Positions 49,171-59,880 of a stretch of DNA of 64,000 bases are shown piece after piece (within the stretch, counting starts at the first letter, position 1; every line of letters begins with the position of its first letter). The notes under the pieces are model-generated. The model was not told the origin of the DNA, ran no database searches, and saw only the letters and a program-made list of their open reading frames with translations. This DNA is from Mixophyes australis (taxonomy: Eukaryota > Chordata > Amphibia > Anura > Limnodynastidae). The DNA lies in assembly GCA_036250195.1 (NCBI GenBank), contig JAVHZZ010000010.1, positions 107,243,278 to 107,307,277 on the forward strand. The letters are read 5' to 3'. Made by a program: the position numbers and the translations under genes.

Positions 49171-49803
49171 TTTTAATGATGATTATTATTAAATCACAAT
49201 TTATAGTAACATAGTTGATGAGGTTGAAAAAAGACACCAGTCCATCATGTTCAATCTATTTGGATTTCCCGTGATCCCTCACTTATATTTGAAATTGACC
49301 CAGATGAAGTAACCTCCAATCTGTTTCAGTCGGGGGAAAAATCCCTCCTGACCCGATATTACAGTCCTATTTCTCTCTGGATCCACGAATGTCCTATATT
49401 TTAATTAACGGTCGTATCCCTGGATACACTTTTCCGCTAACAATTTATCTAACCCTTTCTTAAACATATCTATCTGCCATCACAACCTTCCCTGGCAGTG
49501 AATTCCATATCGTGACTGCCCTTACTGTAAAGAACCCCTTCCTTTGCTGGTTGTGAAATTTCCTCTCCTCTAACCTTAGGGGGTGACCGCGTGTCCTGTG
49601 TATAGTCCTTGGGGTAAAAAGTTCCCATGAAAGTTCTCTGACCCTTAATGTATTTGTACATAGTAATCATATCTCCTCTTAGACGCCTCTTTTCTAAAGT
49701 AAACATGCCTAAACTGGCTAACCTTTCCTCATAACTTAATGACTCCATACCCTTTATCAATTTTGTCCCCCTTGTCAGAACGTTTTCTCGTTCCAAAATA
49801 TCT
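49171..49803 (-). mobile_element. CR1-like LINE 3' fragment, minus strand
   Basis: The minus-strand frame 49470-49796 reads RGTKLIKGMESLSYEERLA, then LGMFTLEKRRLRGDMITMYK. This is the conserved C-terminal tail of CR1-type and related LINE proteins. The coding part is followed by an untranslated stretch to a tail with ATT and ATG triplets near 49171-49190. The copy is 5' truncated. Confidence 0.75.
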
Positions 49804-50083
49804 TTTTTTTAATAGAGCGATGCCCTCCGGCTTACTGAAGCTCCCTCTACTTATCAGTCTGTGGTGCTTGTTATGGTAACCAATAGGAAGCAGGCTACCC
49901 TATTAACCAATCATTTTTTTGTGTAATGGCTGCAGCCTGACCACTAGAGGGAGCTTCACAACGCCAAAGGAGGGGGAAAATTGCAATATCTGTCATCAGT
50001 CATTAGCAGTCATATTAAATAATTAAAAAAATAAAATAAATAATATCTATACCAGTGTTAGTGTGTATGTATATGTGTATGTA

Positions 50084-50402
50084 TGGCCTAGTGGTTAGCA
50101 CTTCTGCTTCACAGCACTGGGGTCATGAGTTTGATTCCTGAGCATAGCCTTATCTGTATGGAGTTTGTATGTTCTCCCCGTGTTTGCATGGGTTTCCTCC
50201 GGGTGCTCCGGTTTCCTCCCACACACCAAAAACATACTGGTAGGTTAATTGGCTGCTATCAAAATTGACCCTAGTCTGTCTGTGTGTGTGTATATTAGGG
50301 AATTTAGACTGTAAGTCCCAATGGGGCAGGGACTGATGTGAGTGAATTCTCTGTACAGCGCTGCAGAATTAGGGGCGCTATATAAATACATGATGACGAT
50401 GT
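50084..50402 (+). repeat. SINE copy merging into a microsatellite
   Basis: Near full-length, from GGCCTAGTGGTTAGCACTTC to GGCGCTATATAAATACATGA. Its trinucleotide tail passes directly into the (TATG)n and (TACG)n tract at 50400-50513. The microsatellite probably grew from the SINE tail. Confidence 0.85.
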
Positions 50403-50513
50403 ATGTATGTATGTATGTATGTATGTATGTATGTGTATGTATGTATGTATGTATGTGTATGTACGTACGTACGTACGTACGTACGTGTGTGTATATATAT
50501 ATGTATATATATA
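50400..50513. repeat. (TATG)n, (TACG)n and (TA)n compound microsatellite
   Basis: TATG units lead into about six TACG units (50461-50486), then TG and TA runs. It lies at the tail of a SINE copy. Confidence 0.95.
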
Positions 50514-51761
50514 TTGTATTCTAGAACAGAAACACAGGAGACTGAAATATGCAAATGTAATGCCTCTACAGGATCTCACTTATTTTAAGAAAAATACAAA
50601 GTAATGTGTTTTGGATGTGATCTAAATCAGGTAATATGACATTATCACAGTCACCACAGTAAATTATAAGCCAGAGGAGAATGTTCGTTTCCCCTGAATT
50701 TAGAAGCTGTTTTACTGATCTATAGAAACCATTAATGAGATGAGGCAGCGACTCAGATGAGGTTTTGTGCGTCCGGCACTTTGTTCTATTACCAGAATAA
50801 ATACTCTTTATTTGAGATGCAGAAATCCCAGCGATTGCCCGGGTGGAATGGAACTCTGTGCGTCTGGTCACAGTCATATTGTTTCTGCTGCCGTTCCGAG
50901 TCACTGCTCCCGTCTTATGTAAATGAGTTAACTGCGTAAAAACGCTGGAGGAAAATTATAAGTAAAATACAGATTGCTTCGTGCAAAAAGCGCTTTCATA
51001 AATATATATGGAAATGTCTCTGTAGTTCTGTAGAACTTTACGAGTTCACCTTCTATTTTCAAAGCCGCAGCGAAGGAGTTTTTTGTTCATTTTTTGCATT
51101 TGTTGTGTCCTGAGGCGTCGCTTGTGAATGGGACTGAACAAAAGAACAAACAATAAGAGAATTCAAAACCAGAGCTTTCATGATCTCTTCCTTCTCCTCA
51201 CTAAAGTAACTGTGTTGTTGTTTATCTCAGGCGATATGGGGATTTCTTTTGGTAGCATTCTGCTTTTGTGGTATAATGCCCCCTATAAATGCCCCCTGAG
51301 TGCTATGCACGGGGCCACCTCTGAGTTAACGTATAGTGGAGGGATTGGAGCGTTTAAATGTCTTCTCCAGTGCTCTGGGAGTTTGGGTTCCCTTGGCAGC
51401 TTAGCTAAACTCCCCGACCGTTTGACCTATCCTTGGTCTTCGGTGATAATGAGGTTCCGGGGCCCAGATGTGTGCGAGAGGAGACAATATTTTTTGGGAT
51501 GAACCAATATTCATGAGTGTGCAGTCATTCGGAACCAGGGACATCACACAACAGGACTGATATTCATGAGGCATTGGGTGATGGTGGATCACCCTTAAAA
51601 GTAACATGTCTTAATGCTTATAAGGTCTGCAGCAGAACCCTCCTGCAGCATTGCTATCATGCTATGCACCGCTACACTTCTCCTCTAAAAACTGGAGAGG
51701 ATATTTCGTATGTAGGCTGGACTGAATGGAGTTGTCAGGTTTTCTTCTTTAAGCCTTAAAC

Positions 51762-51909
51762 CAGGCCTGTCCAACCTGCGGCCCTCCAGGTGTTGTGAAA
51801 CTACAAGCCCCAGCATGCTTTGCCAGTAGACAACCTGTTGATAGCTGGAAGGGCATGCTGGGACTTGTAGTTTCACAACATCTGGAGGGCCGCAGGTTGG
51901 ACAGGCCTG
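51762..51909. mobile_element. Palindromic hAT-type MITE, perfect 8-bp TSD
   Basis: 148 bp that fold back on themselves. The left arm CAGGCCTGTCCAACCTGCGG is matched by the inverted right arm ending GGTTGGACAGGCCTG, and the inner parts (GTGAAACTACAAG, CAGCATGC) also pair. CCTTAAAC is present on both sides (51754-51761 and 51910-51917). CAGG ends plus an 8-bp duplication point to hAT mobilisation. Confidence 0.93.
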
Positions 51910-52620
51910 CCTTAAACATAATTGCCAATGATTTTCCGCAGAGCTTCCAAATCTAGTCACATCTGCGATGAATCCCCAAGATATAACCTTGAGAACCAGG
52001 ATAGACTTTGCCTATAGCAGCCCCCTTTCCCATAGAGCTGAACGTGGTCAAGGGTACTCTTCGGCCCCCAGGTGTCGTGCACGCAGTAATAGAAGCTTGT
52101 TTTGAGATAGTCGTTGGCGCCAGAAATATTGCAGACACTAATCTGACTTTACAGATGACCTGAAGAAAAACAACAACTCATATAGATCAGAATAAGATCC
52201 AGTGATCAAGCAGATTCTGGGCTGGCAGTTATCCAGTAATGGTTAATATCTTGCAAAGGTCAGGGCAGGCAGCATTCCAGAGAATGGTCGGTATCCAAGG
52301 TTAATCAAAATCAGGACAAAGGATCGGGCAGATAAAGATACCCATAGTAGCAGGAAACCACAGGTATTGGGGGCAGTGAGAATAACACCTTTATAGTTCA
52401 ACAGATTTGCTGCAGTGCTGCTTGGAAGCCTCCAGAGTAACCGAGCTGCCGGGAGGAAGCCGCAGAAATTCATGCTGCGTTCCTGCGCTGACTGATCCTG
52501 ATCATTAACGTCCCCCACTCACGGAGAAGTCAGCTGAGCCCTAACATGGTATTTCCCCTGAAATGGCCTATGAAAAGCTTTTTAAATCTTTCAGCATGAA
52601 CATTTTCAGAAGTTACACAA

Positions 52621-52766
52621 CCTGTCCAATTCAGTCCTCAAGAGATACCAACAGGTCATGTTTTCAGGATTTCTGTCTGTAGAAACAGGTGAGATAATTA
52701 CTGACTCAGCCAAATAGATTAACTCACCTGTGCGTGATTAAAGAAATCCTGAAAATATGAACTGTT
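52621..52766. mobile_element. Fold-back MITE, left part, interrupted by a LINE
   Basis: The left end CTGTCCAATTCAGTCCTCA, followed by ACAGGTCATGTTTTCAGGATTTC, pairs with AGAAATCCTGAAAATATGAACTGTT at 52741-52766. The terminal complement (TTGAGGACTGACATTGGACA) is missing here but reappears at 53456 after the LINE. Confidence 0.8.
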
Positions 52767-53444
52767 CATCATCAACATTTATTTATATAGCACCAGCACA
52801 TTCCGTAGCGTTTTACAATTGGGAACAAACAGTAATAAAACAATACCTGGTAATATATACAGACAGAGAGGTAAGAGAACCCTGCTCGCAAGCTTATAAT
52901 CTATAGGACAATTGTTTGATACACAAGGGTAAGTGCTACATCATATTGAATATTTGTCCAGCTAAAATGCAAAGGTTACAAAGTATTTAGTGGGCTGTGA
53001 GATCAGTCACACAACTATGTTGGTCAGAGGGTTGTTGTCTTGTGTTAGCTGTGTAGAGGGTGGTAATAGGGTGACCTAGGGAGGGTAATAGGGGTGGTTG
53101 AGGAATACTATAAGCTTGTCTGAAGAGGTGAGTTTTCAGAGAACGCTTGAAAGGCTTGAAGACTAGAGGAAAGTTTTTTACTGTGCGAGGGAGGGAATTG
53201 TACAAAGTGGGTGCAGCCGAAAAAAGTCCTGTAGGCGAGAATGGGAGGATGTGATGAGGGTGGAAGAGAGACGCAGATCTCGTGCAGAACGGAGGTGTCG
53301 AGTGGGGAGATATTTTGAGACAAGAGAGGAGATGTATGTCGGTGCAATTTTGTTGATGGCCTTGTATGTTAGTAGAAGAATTTTATATTGGATTCTATGA
53401 AAAACATTCAACCAATGTAGAGATTCAGCAGATGAAAAAACGAT
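52767..53444 (-). mobile_element. L2/CR1-type LINE, 5' truncated, minus strand
   Basis: The minus strand encodes the C-terminal end of a non-LTR reverse transcriptase protein: SLHWLNVFHRIQYKILLLTY, KAINKIAPTYISSLV, then YNSLPRTVKN and KTHLFRQAY. This order is typical of the L2/CR1 group. The reading frame changes near 53178-53205, where two open frames overlap, so the copy is dead. The 3' end is GGTGCTATATAAATAAATG followed by a short trinucleotide tail. The right boundary (~53444) is inferred from where an interrupted fold-back element resumes. Confidence 0.85.
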
Positions 53445-53477
53445 TTGGTAGCCATTGAGGACTGACATTGGACACCT
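53445..53477. mobile_element. Fold-back MITE, right end resumed after the LINE
   Basis: ATTGAGGACTGACATTGGAC is the inverted counterpart of GTCCAATTCAGTCCTCA at 52624. Together with 52621-52766 it forms a single hairpin element of about 180 bp split by the LINE. Confidence 0.8.
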
Positions 53478-53682
53478 CTGGTCTAGACCATATAGAATTT
53501 AGGATTCTCTCGACTTTGTATATTATCTCACCATCCATAATGTTAGATCCAGATCTAACAAGCTACCGTCCAAACTTCCTCCAAAGTGCTGCTTTCAGCA
53601 GAGATATATGAAACGTCTTAGAATATAAAGTGACTTTACATCATCTATAAAAGTTCCTATCTGCACCAGATCAAAAATATCA

Positions 53683-53840
53683 AGTGTGTCTGTGTGTGTC
53701 TGTGTGTGTGTGTGTGTGTGTCTGTGTGTCTGTGTCTGTGTGTGTCTGTGTGTGTGTGTGTGTGTGTCTGTGTGTCTGTGTCTGTGTGTGTGTCTGTGTG
53801 TGTCTGTGTGTGTGTGTGTGTGTGTGTCTGTGTGTCTGTG
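53683..53840. repeat. (TG)n/(TGTC) compound microsatellite
   Basis: TG runs with regular TC insertions. A higher-order period of about 70 bp is visible: the block around 53699-53745 recurs around 53752-53790. Confidence 0.9.
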
Positions 53841-55478
53841 CCTAAGTACATCAGTTGTGAAAACCTTCTGTCTGTACCATGTTACCCATTGAATTCAGCC
53901 AGTTAGTCGGCTGGTTACAATGTAGCAGATGCAGTAATTGTCTACACTGTAAACTCTTCTATTCCCTGAGCTCTGATAAAACCGAACTTGTTTGTTGTGT
54001 AAAATAGAGGAGAACGTTAAACGTTATTAGAGCTAAAATACTCTTAATGAACAGATCAGATCCAGCATCTTGTGTCCTTGTCAGTGACTGTTTATAGACA
54101 CCGAGCCGGACCGTGTCCTATTACATCTCCGTCACACCCGGGTCACCCGTTATAAAAGGAATGATTCTGCTGCTTCATCACCTTTATATCCAATGAACGA
54201 GGGGGAATTGTGGTACAACTGTAAAATAAGTTGCATCTTCTCAATTCAAATTAAGTTTATCAGCTACAAGGTAACAGCAGTGAGATAAACACAGTACACC
54301 TATTATCCCTACATAATACTAAACTGGTGTCATAAATACATAATAACTGACAATATAAATAGAAGGGAGTGATATTCCCTCCAGGTTACAGAGTATAATC
54401 TTGTTCCTTTTTAAACTACTAGAATTGCTGCTGAATCTATCTCCTCCGTCTCCTATGCATAAAAAGCCACTGGTATTATGATAAATATAGACTAGGAAAG
54501 TTTTTTTAAGAAATAAAACATGGCGATCGTTGTATTTTATGCTGCCAATATGTTATTTCTAATAACCCTTTGAAAATCAATCCCTGGAAGATTGGGCTGC
54601 GAAACCCTAGATAGACACATTGTATCATTTGTTATAAGTTGATTTAGCCGGTAATTAATGATTCCTTACGATATACTGTATATACAATTATGATTCAGAC
54701 TAATGGAACAATATACAATCCTGATTAGCGTCATGTCACGTAATCTATATCCGGCTGGGTTATTTTCTGCCGTCCATTCCCTAACCTCATATACTTATTA
54801 ATGTATTTTGAACTACAATTTGGAAAGTTCCATTTTGATAATCTGATTTTTAATGCTCCCCTTCAAAGGTGGAAATTTGTAAAAAGATAAAATATCTCTA
54901 TCTCAATTCCTTGTATGGTCAGAGAGGTCTGCCATCGTCTTCTTAGAAATAGCATTAGGGCAGTTATTTCCTAGAATAATCAAGGTTGACATTATACATC
55001 AAGGAGCCATTAAATATTGTATAAATCATTGGATATCTGTCATAACGCGCTACATGGTAACAATAACATCACTTTTCGTTAAATATCCCTCAAGCTGACA
55101 GGAGCGAGGGCACCAAGACCTCAGACGTTTATTGTCTATTATATATTATGCCTCTATTGTATTCTCCCAGTAAATAACAGACACATTGTAACAAATTTTA
55201 TATCGCTATCTGAAGCCTAATTCAGAGATGATTCGTTCTTCCCCCTAATAGAGTCTTATATATACATCTTGGAGTGTTTGTTTTTATACATCTTTTATAA
55301 GCCGTTTTGAGTTAAAATTATTTTATTTTTAGACTTGTCATAAAAACCGCAGATGTGACTCAGTATCTCTAATTCTGTATTATGGCATGTGCTGCTGTGT
55401 AGGAAGGTAATTATGTATGTCAGTGTGCTGGATAATTAAGCTTACAAGATAACCATCTTTATCTTTTTATTATTACAG

Positions 55479-55662
55479 AGGAGCTGAAGGAGAAGCTGAC
55501 CCGGTACGTGGAAGAGGTCAACCAACAGAGACCCCAATTTATAAAGATGGTCCGACACAACAAACAGGAGGGGCTCATACGGTCTAGAGTCAGCGGGTGG
55601 AGGGCGGCGACGGCCCCCGTTGTGGCGCTCTTTGATGCTCACGTTGAGTTCAGTGTGGGGTG
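55479..55662 (+). CDS. galnt18: GALNT18 internal exon with the DxH metal site
   Basis: The acceptor is TTATTACAG and the donor is GTGAGTGT. The exon is entered in phase 1 and left in phase 2 (TG|G gives Trp), with 60 full codons. The translation runs from EELKEKLTRYVEEVNQQRPQ through KMVRHNKQEGLIRSRVSGW to VALFDAHVEFSVGW. The DAH within FDAHVEF is the family DxH motif that coordinates Mn2+ and the UDP-sugar. GLIRSRVSGW is a conserved segment just before it. The metal-binding residues are therefore intact in this copy, although Y-subfamily enzymes are generally reported as weak or inactive in vitro. The minus-strand frame over this region is only a shadow. Confidence 0.95.
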
Positions 55663-56097
55663 GTGAGTGTCAGACGGAGGCTTGTTCATATATGTGGCGT
55701 GTGTCGCTATACATGTCACGGTTTGTATGTAATGTACATGTGATATGAACGGGTGTAGAATAAATACTGAGCTGGCCTATCCTTGTCTACCTATAACTAA
55801 TAAGTTCTGACTTTACTAAATAGATCATTTATAATGAAAACGGGAAACTGAACCAGGAATAAAATAAACATGCCCTAAAAATATATGTAAACTATGCAGC
55901 CGGTACCCGTAGCAGAGAACTGTCTCTCATCAATCGTTTCATTTATCCATCACTTATAGCTCCTGTACCTGGGAAAATGTATACAAGCGAATCACAAGTA
56001 ACATATAGGCTATGTGTAATTAATAATTATATCATCTGATAAGAATACTTGTATAGTCATATACAGTTCCGGTGCTACCAACTGGCATACCGTAAGC

Positions 56098-56727
56098 CAG
56101 TGGTCAGGGAACAGGGGTAAATTACCCCAAATGGGGTAAAAATGAAATTCCTGGGGGTAATGCTGCCGATTCACATGCTGTCAGTTGGATTGTAGACCCC
56201 TTTAAATGTGAAATTGCTGTTGTACCAGAGGAGCCTCAAGGGTTGGCAGAGGCACTTCTTGAGCTTCCATGTAATAATGAAGCACGTATTACATTTGAAA
56301 ACAAAGCAGATCTGTCATATTTTTGGATGTCAACAGCTGCAAAGGCATCAAAATTGCACATGAGGAGGCAGTCAAAAAGTTGCTGCCTTTTGCAACAACC
56401 TACCTTTGCGAACAAGGATTTTCCACTCTAACGAACATAAAAACAAAGCAGAGAAATCGATTGGACGCTGAAGACTGTATCCAAATTGCTCCGATATCAA
56501 AATGCCCCAATATTGATGCTCCCGTATCAAAAATTAAGCAACATCATTTCTCCAAATCCTGAAGTTTTGAAGTTGAAGCTTTCAAAGAAATTTTGAATAG
56601 ATTCAATAAAATTTTGAATTCCAATAATTAATAATATATGATTTCCTTCCCTTCAAATCAAGGGGGCAACGTCGGCGTATCTAAATATATTTTGGGGTAA
56701 AAGGTAAAAAAAGTTCCCTGACCCCTG
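56098..56727 (+). mobile_element. hAT transposon, internally deleted, with perfect 8-bp TSD
   Basis: The left end is CAGTGGTCAGGGAAC. The right end, on the minus strand, is CAGGGGTCAGGGAAC, matching at 14 of 15 positions. CCGTAAGC directly precedes and follows the element (56090-56097 and 56728-56735). An 8-bp duplication and CAGNG-type ends are diagnostic of the hAT superfamily. At 630 bp it is far shorter than an autonomous hAT, but it keeps the C-terminal transposase coding part. Confidence 0.93.
56200..56562 (+). pseudogene. hAT transposase C-terminal remnant (dimerisation domain)
   Basis: Frames from about 56200 encode AEALLELPCNNEARITFENK and then, after a frame change between about 56325 and 56375, LLPFATTYLCEQGFSTLTNI followed by KTKQRNRLDAED. 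The second part is the hallmark hAT C-terminal dimerisation segment, also found in domesticated ZBED/FAM200-type proteins. The N-terminal BED finger and the catalytic core are absent. With the frameshift and flanking TIRs this is a transposon relic, not a host gene. Confidence 0.88.
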
Positions 56728-56735
56728 CCGTAAGC

Positions 56736-57026
56736 TGAATTGTTAGGGCACCGATAGTCTTGAACCAAATTAATCTGGCTCAGAATGGGACTATCGTCAG
56801 CCCAGGAGACCCCTCTCCTGTCAGAAGAAAAAAGTTGCAACAGATGATCACTCGGGACCACTATGTATCGATTAGCATTGACCTCATCTTCTAAGGGAAT
56901 AACTGAGCCCCCAGAATAAGTGCCAACCAACATCAACCAGACATTGGCTGTGAATTCCTTGGGAAAGATGTTGCAGCATTCCCCTGTACCTACAGGACGT
57001 ACTGGCTGCACGTTATGACCCAACAT
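56736..57026 (-). pseudogene. Possible Tc-type transposase fragment
   Basis: The minus-strand frame includes ANVWLMLVGTYSGGSVIPLE, then NRYIVVPSDHLLQL and ADDSPI. This order resembles the middle of Tc1/Tc3-type transposases, with a V-W-G-x-x-S-x-G-type strand and a DDSPI site near the second catalytic Asp. Only about 95 residues can be followed and the ends are undefined. The hAT copy at 56098-56727 lies directly beside it. I am not certain of the assignment. Confidence 0.4.
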
Positions 57027-57889
57027 CCTATTAAGTGACCCTATAGTGGCGTTTCATTTTTGTGGTCTGTAATCATTAACCAACGTTAATCAAGTTTGGC
57101 GATCTAACCCCATTTATAACTTAGCACACACAATCATATTTGTAGTAACCTGACTATCTATATATCACGCCAGCAACAGAAAATATTCACTTTGAATAAT
57201 TTCTCTGCAAGCAAATTTGCAGGATTAATTGGTTGGTGTTGGAATTAAATATTCCTACTAATCGCTGTCCTGTTTAATCTTTTATAAGCCCATTTACAGC
57301 GTGAAAAACTTCAACAGGAAGGCTTTGAAGCTGTCATTAAAACATATATTACGTTTGAACGAATGACACATGAAAATTCATGAGCTGATATAACACTTCA
57401 GTGTTCAGTAATGTGCGGTAATCTAATGGAGAGACAGTCACAATATTGGATTAGAAGGAGAGTCGGCGTCTAGGGTATAACTCTCTGCAACAAGAGACGT
57501 GTGGGGCTCTCTCTATTTTTGAGCTATGCAGAACCTTTTTAGCAATAAAGATTAGAGAACTTGGCAAGAGGTTTTTTTTTCCACCGAAACGTTTGGTCCA
57601 AATCATCTGCCAACACCGGACAGGTGCTCTCTATCCCAATACATTTATTAGTGATGTAGTATTAAATCTCATCCCTGCCTCCATCCCACCCAATGATATT
57701 ATCTATACCAGCAACATGGAATTTATTTCAAGCGAAACAATTTTCTGTATCCACATAAAAAAGGGCTTTATTCCACATCTGGCCCTCACACTGTACAGCT
57801 AAGAAGACACTAAATATAATATAGATATTATAATTAGATCTTCAGTGCTTATATAGATTAGATCACTGTACATTATCTGCACACAAGTG

Positions 57890-58160
57890 ACCGTCGTCAT
57901 AGTGTATTTATAAGATACCACGAATTCCCACAGTGCTGGACAGTCGGTTAGAAATCAGACAGAATGAAATCGCAGAAGAGGTGCAGATGTGAGACAGAGG
58001 GAGGACCCTGCACGTAAGAGCTTACAGTCTAGAGGGAGAGGACAATGCGGGCACGATAGGAGCTAGTGGGACATGAGTGGGTCTGGAACTGGTAGAGGGG
58101 ATTGTGTCAGGTTGGGGGTAGGCTATAGTGGAGGGAGAGGGATGGGTTTCGAGGGAACAC
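57890..58160 (-). repeat. Probable LINE 3' end fragment
   Basis: The plus strand has TGTATTTATAAGATACCACG, CACAGTGCTGGACAG and GAGCTTACAGTCTAGAGGGA, in the order seen in the LINE 3' ends here but more diverged. It abuts the (TA)n tract at 58165. Confidence 0.5.
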
Positions 58161-58163
58161 TTG

Positions 58164-58164
<1 letters not shown>

Positions 58165-58217
<53 letters not shown>

Positions 58218-58228
58218 TATATATATAT
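58165..58228. repeat. (TA)n microsatellite
   Basis: About 30 TA units with one AA interruption, directly after a LINE-like tail. Confidence 0.95.
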
Positions 58229-59238
58229 TGACCCTACTGTGCATTTATTATATATAGTGATTAGTTGTATTGCTGTGTCCTGAATCGTGGACTTCCCAGG
58301 CATCCCTCGTTGCTGGATTATAGGTACAGAGTAAACTTTAGTGTCCTGATGATTTGCTTACTATGCGATCAGGAATAATAAATATTTCATGTATTCATAA
58401 CACAGGATTTCTAGAGGGGGGTTTCCAAAGTAATCTGTACATTAAAAAAAACAACACATTAATATTAATCTCTTTTAAATAAATTATTATTGACCCTCTT
58501 ACCAAAATAATACAATGTAATACCTTGTAAATGAATACTCATCTCCACTCACATCCAATTAAATAAAAAAAACATTACAATTAGTGTTGCAGTCACTCAC
58601 CTAGTGCTTCACGTCACTCCCGATTAGCAAAAAAAAAAGCCAAAATATCACTAGTAAATTAATCTTACTGCATTTTCCTTTTCTCTAAAGTCACAGAAAC
58701 TCTAGAGCCAAAAGTGAGAACAATCACATTGGCCATTTTGTTGAAGCCAAAGTTCTTTAAAACAGTCAGATCCCCACAAAAATGGGTCTTATACTGTCAA
58801 CTGTTATACACTTTTTTTTTTTTCAATATAGCCAGGAGGAGGTTCCTAGAAGCCGTTTCTTCCTTCTAAACCACAGAACTAACATGATACAAGCAGGTAT
58901 CTGGGCAATTGGGACCGTCCCCTCCTGGATCAGTAAAATAATTAGAGTGACTTATGCCTTCTTTGACCTCCTTGCATATGTAAGAAGACATGGATTTGTT
59001 CATTTTTACTTAGGGATTTGATTGAAGCTGCAATTGATGGTTTACAGTTAGCTAAGGATCTGGCAATTACCCTGGCAACCAGTTTCCCCACTTCTTCTTC
59101 TGCCATCACATGACCACAAAGAGCTACTTGACTGACTGGCTTTTTCCCCCCCTGAAGTGTGCAGCCATATCTCTAACAATGATCAACTTTTGCAAACGGC
59201 AACACTGGGTTATAGGAGAACCTGTGGGATTGCACATT

Positions 59239-59379
59239 TCATCATCATCATCATTTATTTATATAGCGCCAGCATATTCCGTAGCGCTTTACAATTGGGG
59301 ACAAACATAATAAACTAATAAACAAACTGGGTAAAACAGGCAAAGAGGTAAGAAGGCTGCTTGCAAGCTTACAATCTGT
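59239..59379 (-). repeat. LINE 3' tail fragment
   Basis: Plus-strand sequence CATCATCATCATTTATTTAT, then AGCGCCAGCATATTCCGTAG, GCTTTACAATTGGGGACAAA and GCTTGCAAGCTTACAATCT. It matches the 3' untranslated end of the LINE at 52767-53444, in the same orientation. Confidence 0.8.
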
Positions 59380-59682
59380 GTTTTATTGTCCTACCAGGAG
59401 ACTGCACTCTGTGAGAAGGTCCATACCTATAAAAATGCAGTAGATTGTTCCAAAAACATTTGTAGACAGTATGTAATTTTTTTTTTACCAAAACAAAGTA
59501 TTCAGGACTGTTTAAAATTAGCGTCATGTCAAATGGTGATCAATAGTTATCTTTGTCAATGAGAGATTTCTGGATTTACAAAACAGCAATTAGCTAAATG
59601 CGAATGACTTTTTATTGGACCTTCAGTTGTCTGTTTCTCTTTCAACCTAATGACTTTAGGATCTTCATCATCTTCTCCTTAG

Positions 59683-59880
59683 GGCGGAACCGGTCCTGAG
59701 CCGGATCAAGGAGAACCGGAAAGTGATCATATCTCCGTCTTTCGACAACATCAAGTATGACAACTTTGAAATTGAGGCCTATCCTCTGTCTGCTCAGGGG
59801 TTTGATTGGGAGTTATGGTGTCGCTATCTGAACCCTCCGAAATCCTGGTGGAAAATGGAGAACACGACCGCGCCCATCAG
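59683..59880 (+). CDS. galnt18: GALNT18 internal exon (mid catalytic domain)
   Basis: The acceptor is TCTCCTTAG and the donor is GTACACTT. The first base completes the Trp codon split after the previous exon, and the last two bases (AG) start an Arg codon, giving 65 full codons. The peptide begins AEPVLSRIKENRK, continues with SPSFDNIKYDNFEIEAYPLS and GFDWELWCRYLNPPKSWW, and ends TTAPIR. These are typical middle catalytic-domain segments of the Y-subfamily enzymes. FDWELWCRYLNPP is characteristic of GALNT18 in my recollection; GALNT9 and GALNT17 read differently there. Only 310 bp separate this exon from the next. Confidence 0.95.

Larger units (their letters stand above)
33304..55478 (+). 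other. galnt18: GALNT18 intron 3
   Basis: A 22,175-bp phase-1 intron, the largest complete intron in the window. It holds an ~83-bp satellite (34411-34775), a SINE split by a TA-flanked element (36909-38576), a 47-bp satellite (40140-40370), the second copy of a long repeat with a nested insertion (43680-44676), hAT-like MITEs (45122-45248, 45720-46302, 51762-51909), an 861-bp retroposon with long target duplications (48186-49046), two LINE 3' fragments, and large microsatellites. I could assign nothing to about 35070-36900, 38580-39270, 39360-40130, 40380-43670 and 53850-55470. Confidence 0.9.
55663..59682 (+). other. galnt18: GALNT18 intron 4
   Basis: A 4,020-bp phase-2 intron. It contains the hAT copy 56098-56727, an adjacent possible Tc-type transposase fragment on the minus strand (56736-57026), LINE 3' tails on the minus strand (57890-58160 and 59239-59379) and a long (TA)n tract (58165-58228). 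The remaining sequence, such as 57030-57880 and 58240-59230, shows nothing I recognise. Confidence 0.9.

Noticed and set aside
50304..50604. Tyr/Cys/Met-rich ORFs around 50.4 kb
   Set aside because: Translations of (TATG)n/(TACG)n microsatellite sequence and the SINE tail.
53657..53906. Cys/Val-rich ORFs around 53.7-53.9 kb
   Set aside because: Translations of a (TG)n microsatellite.
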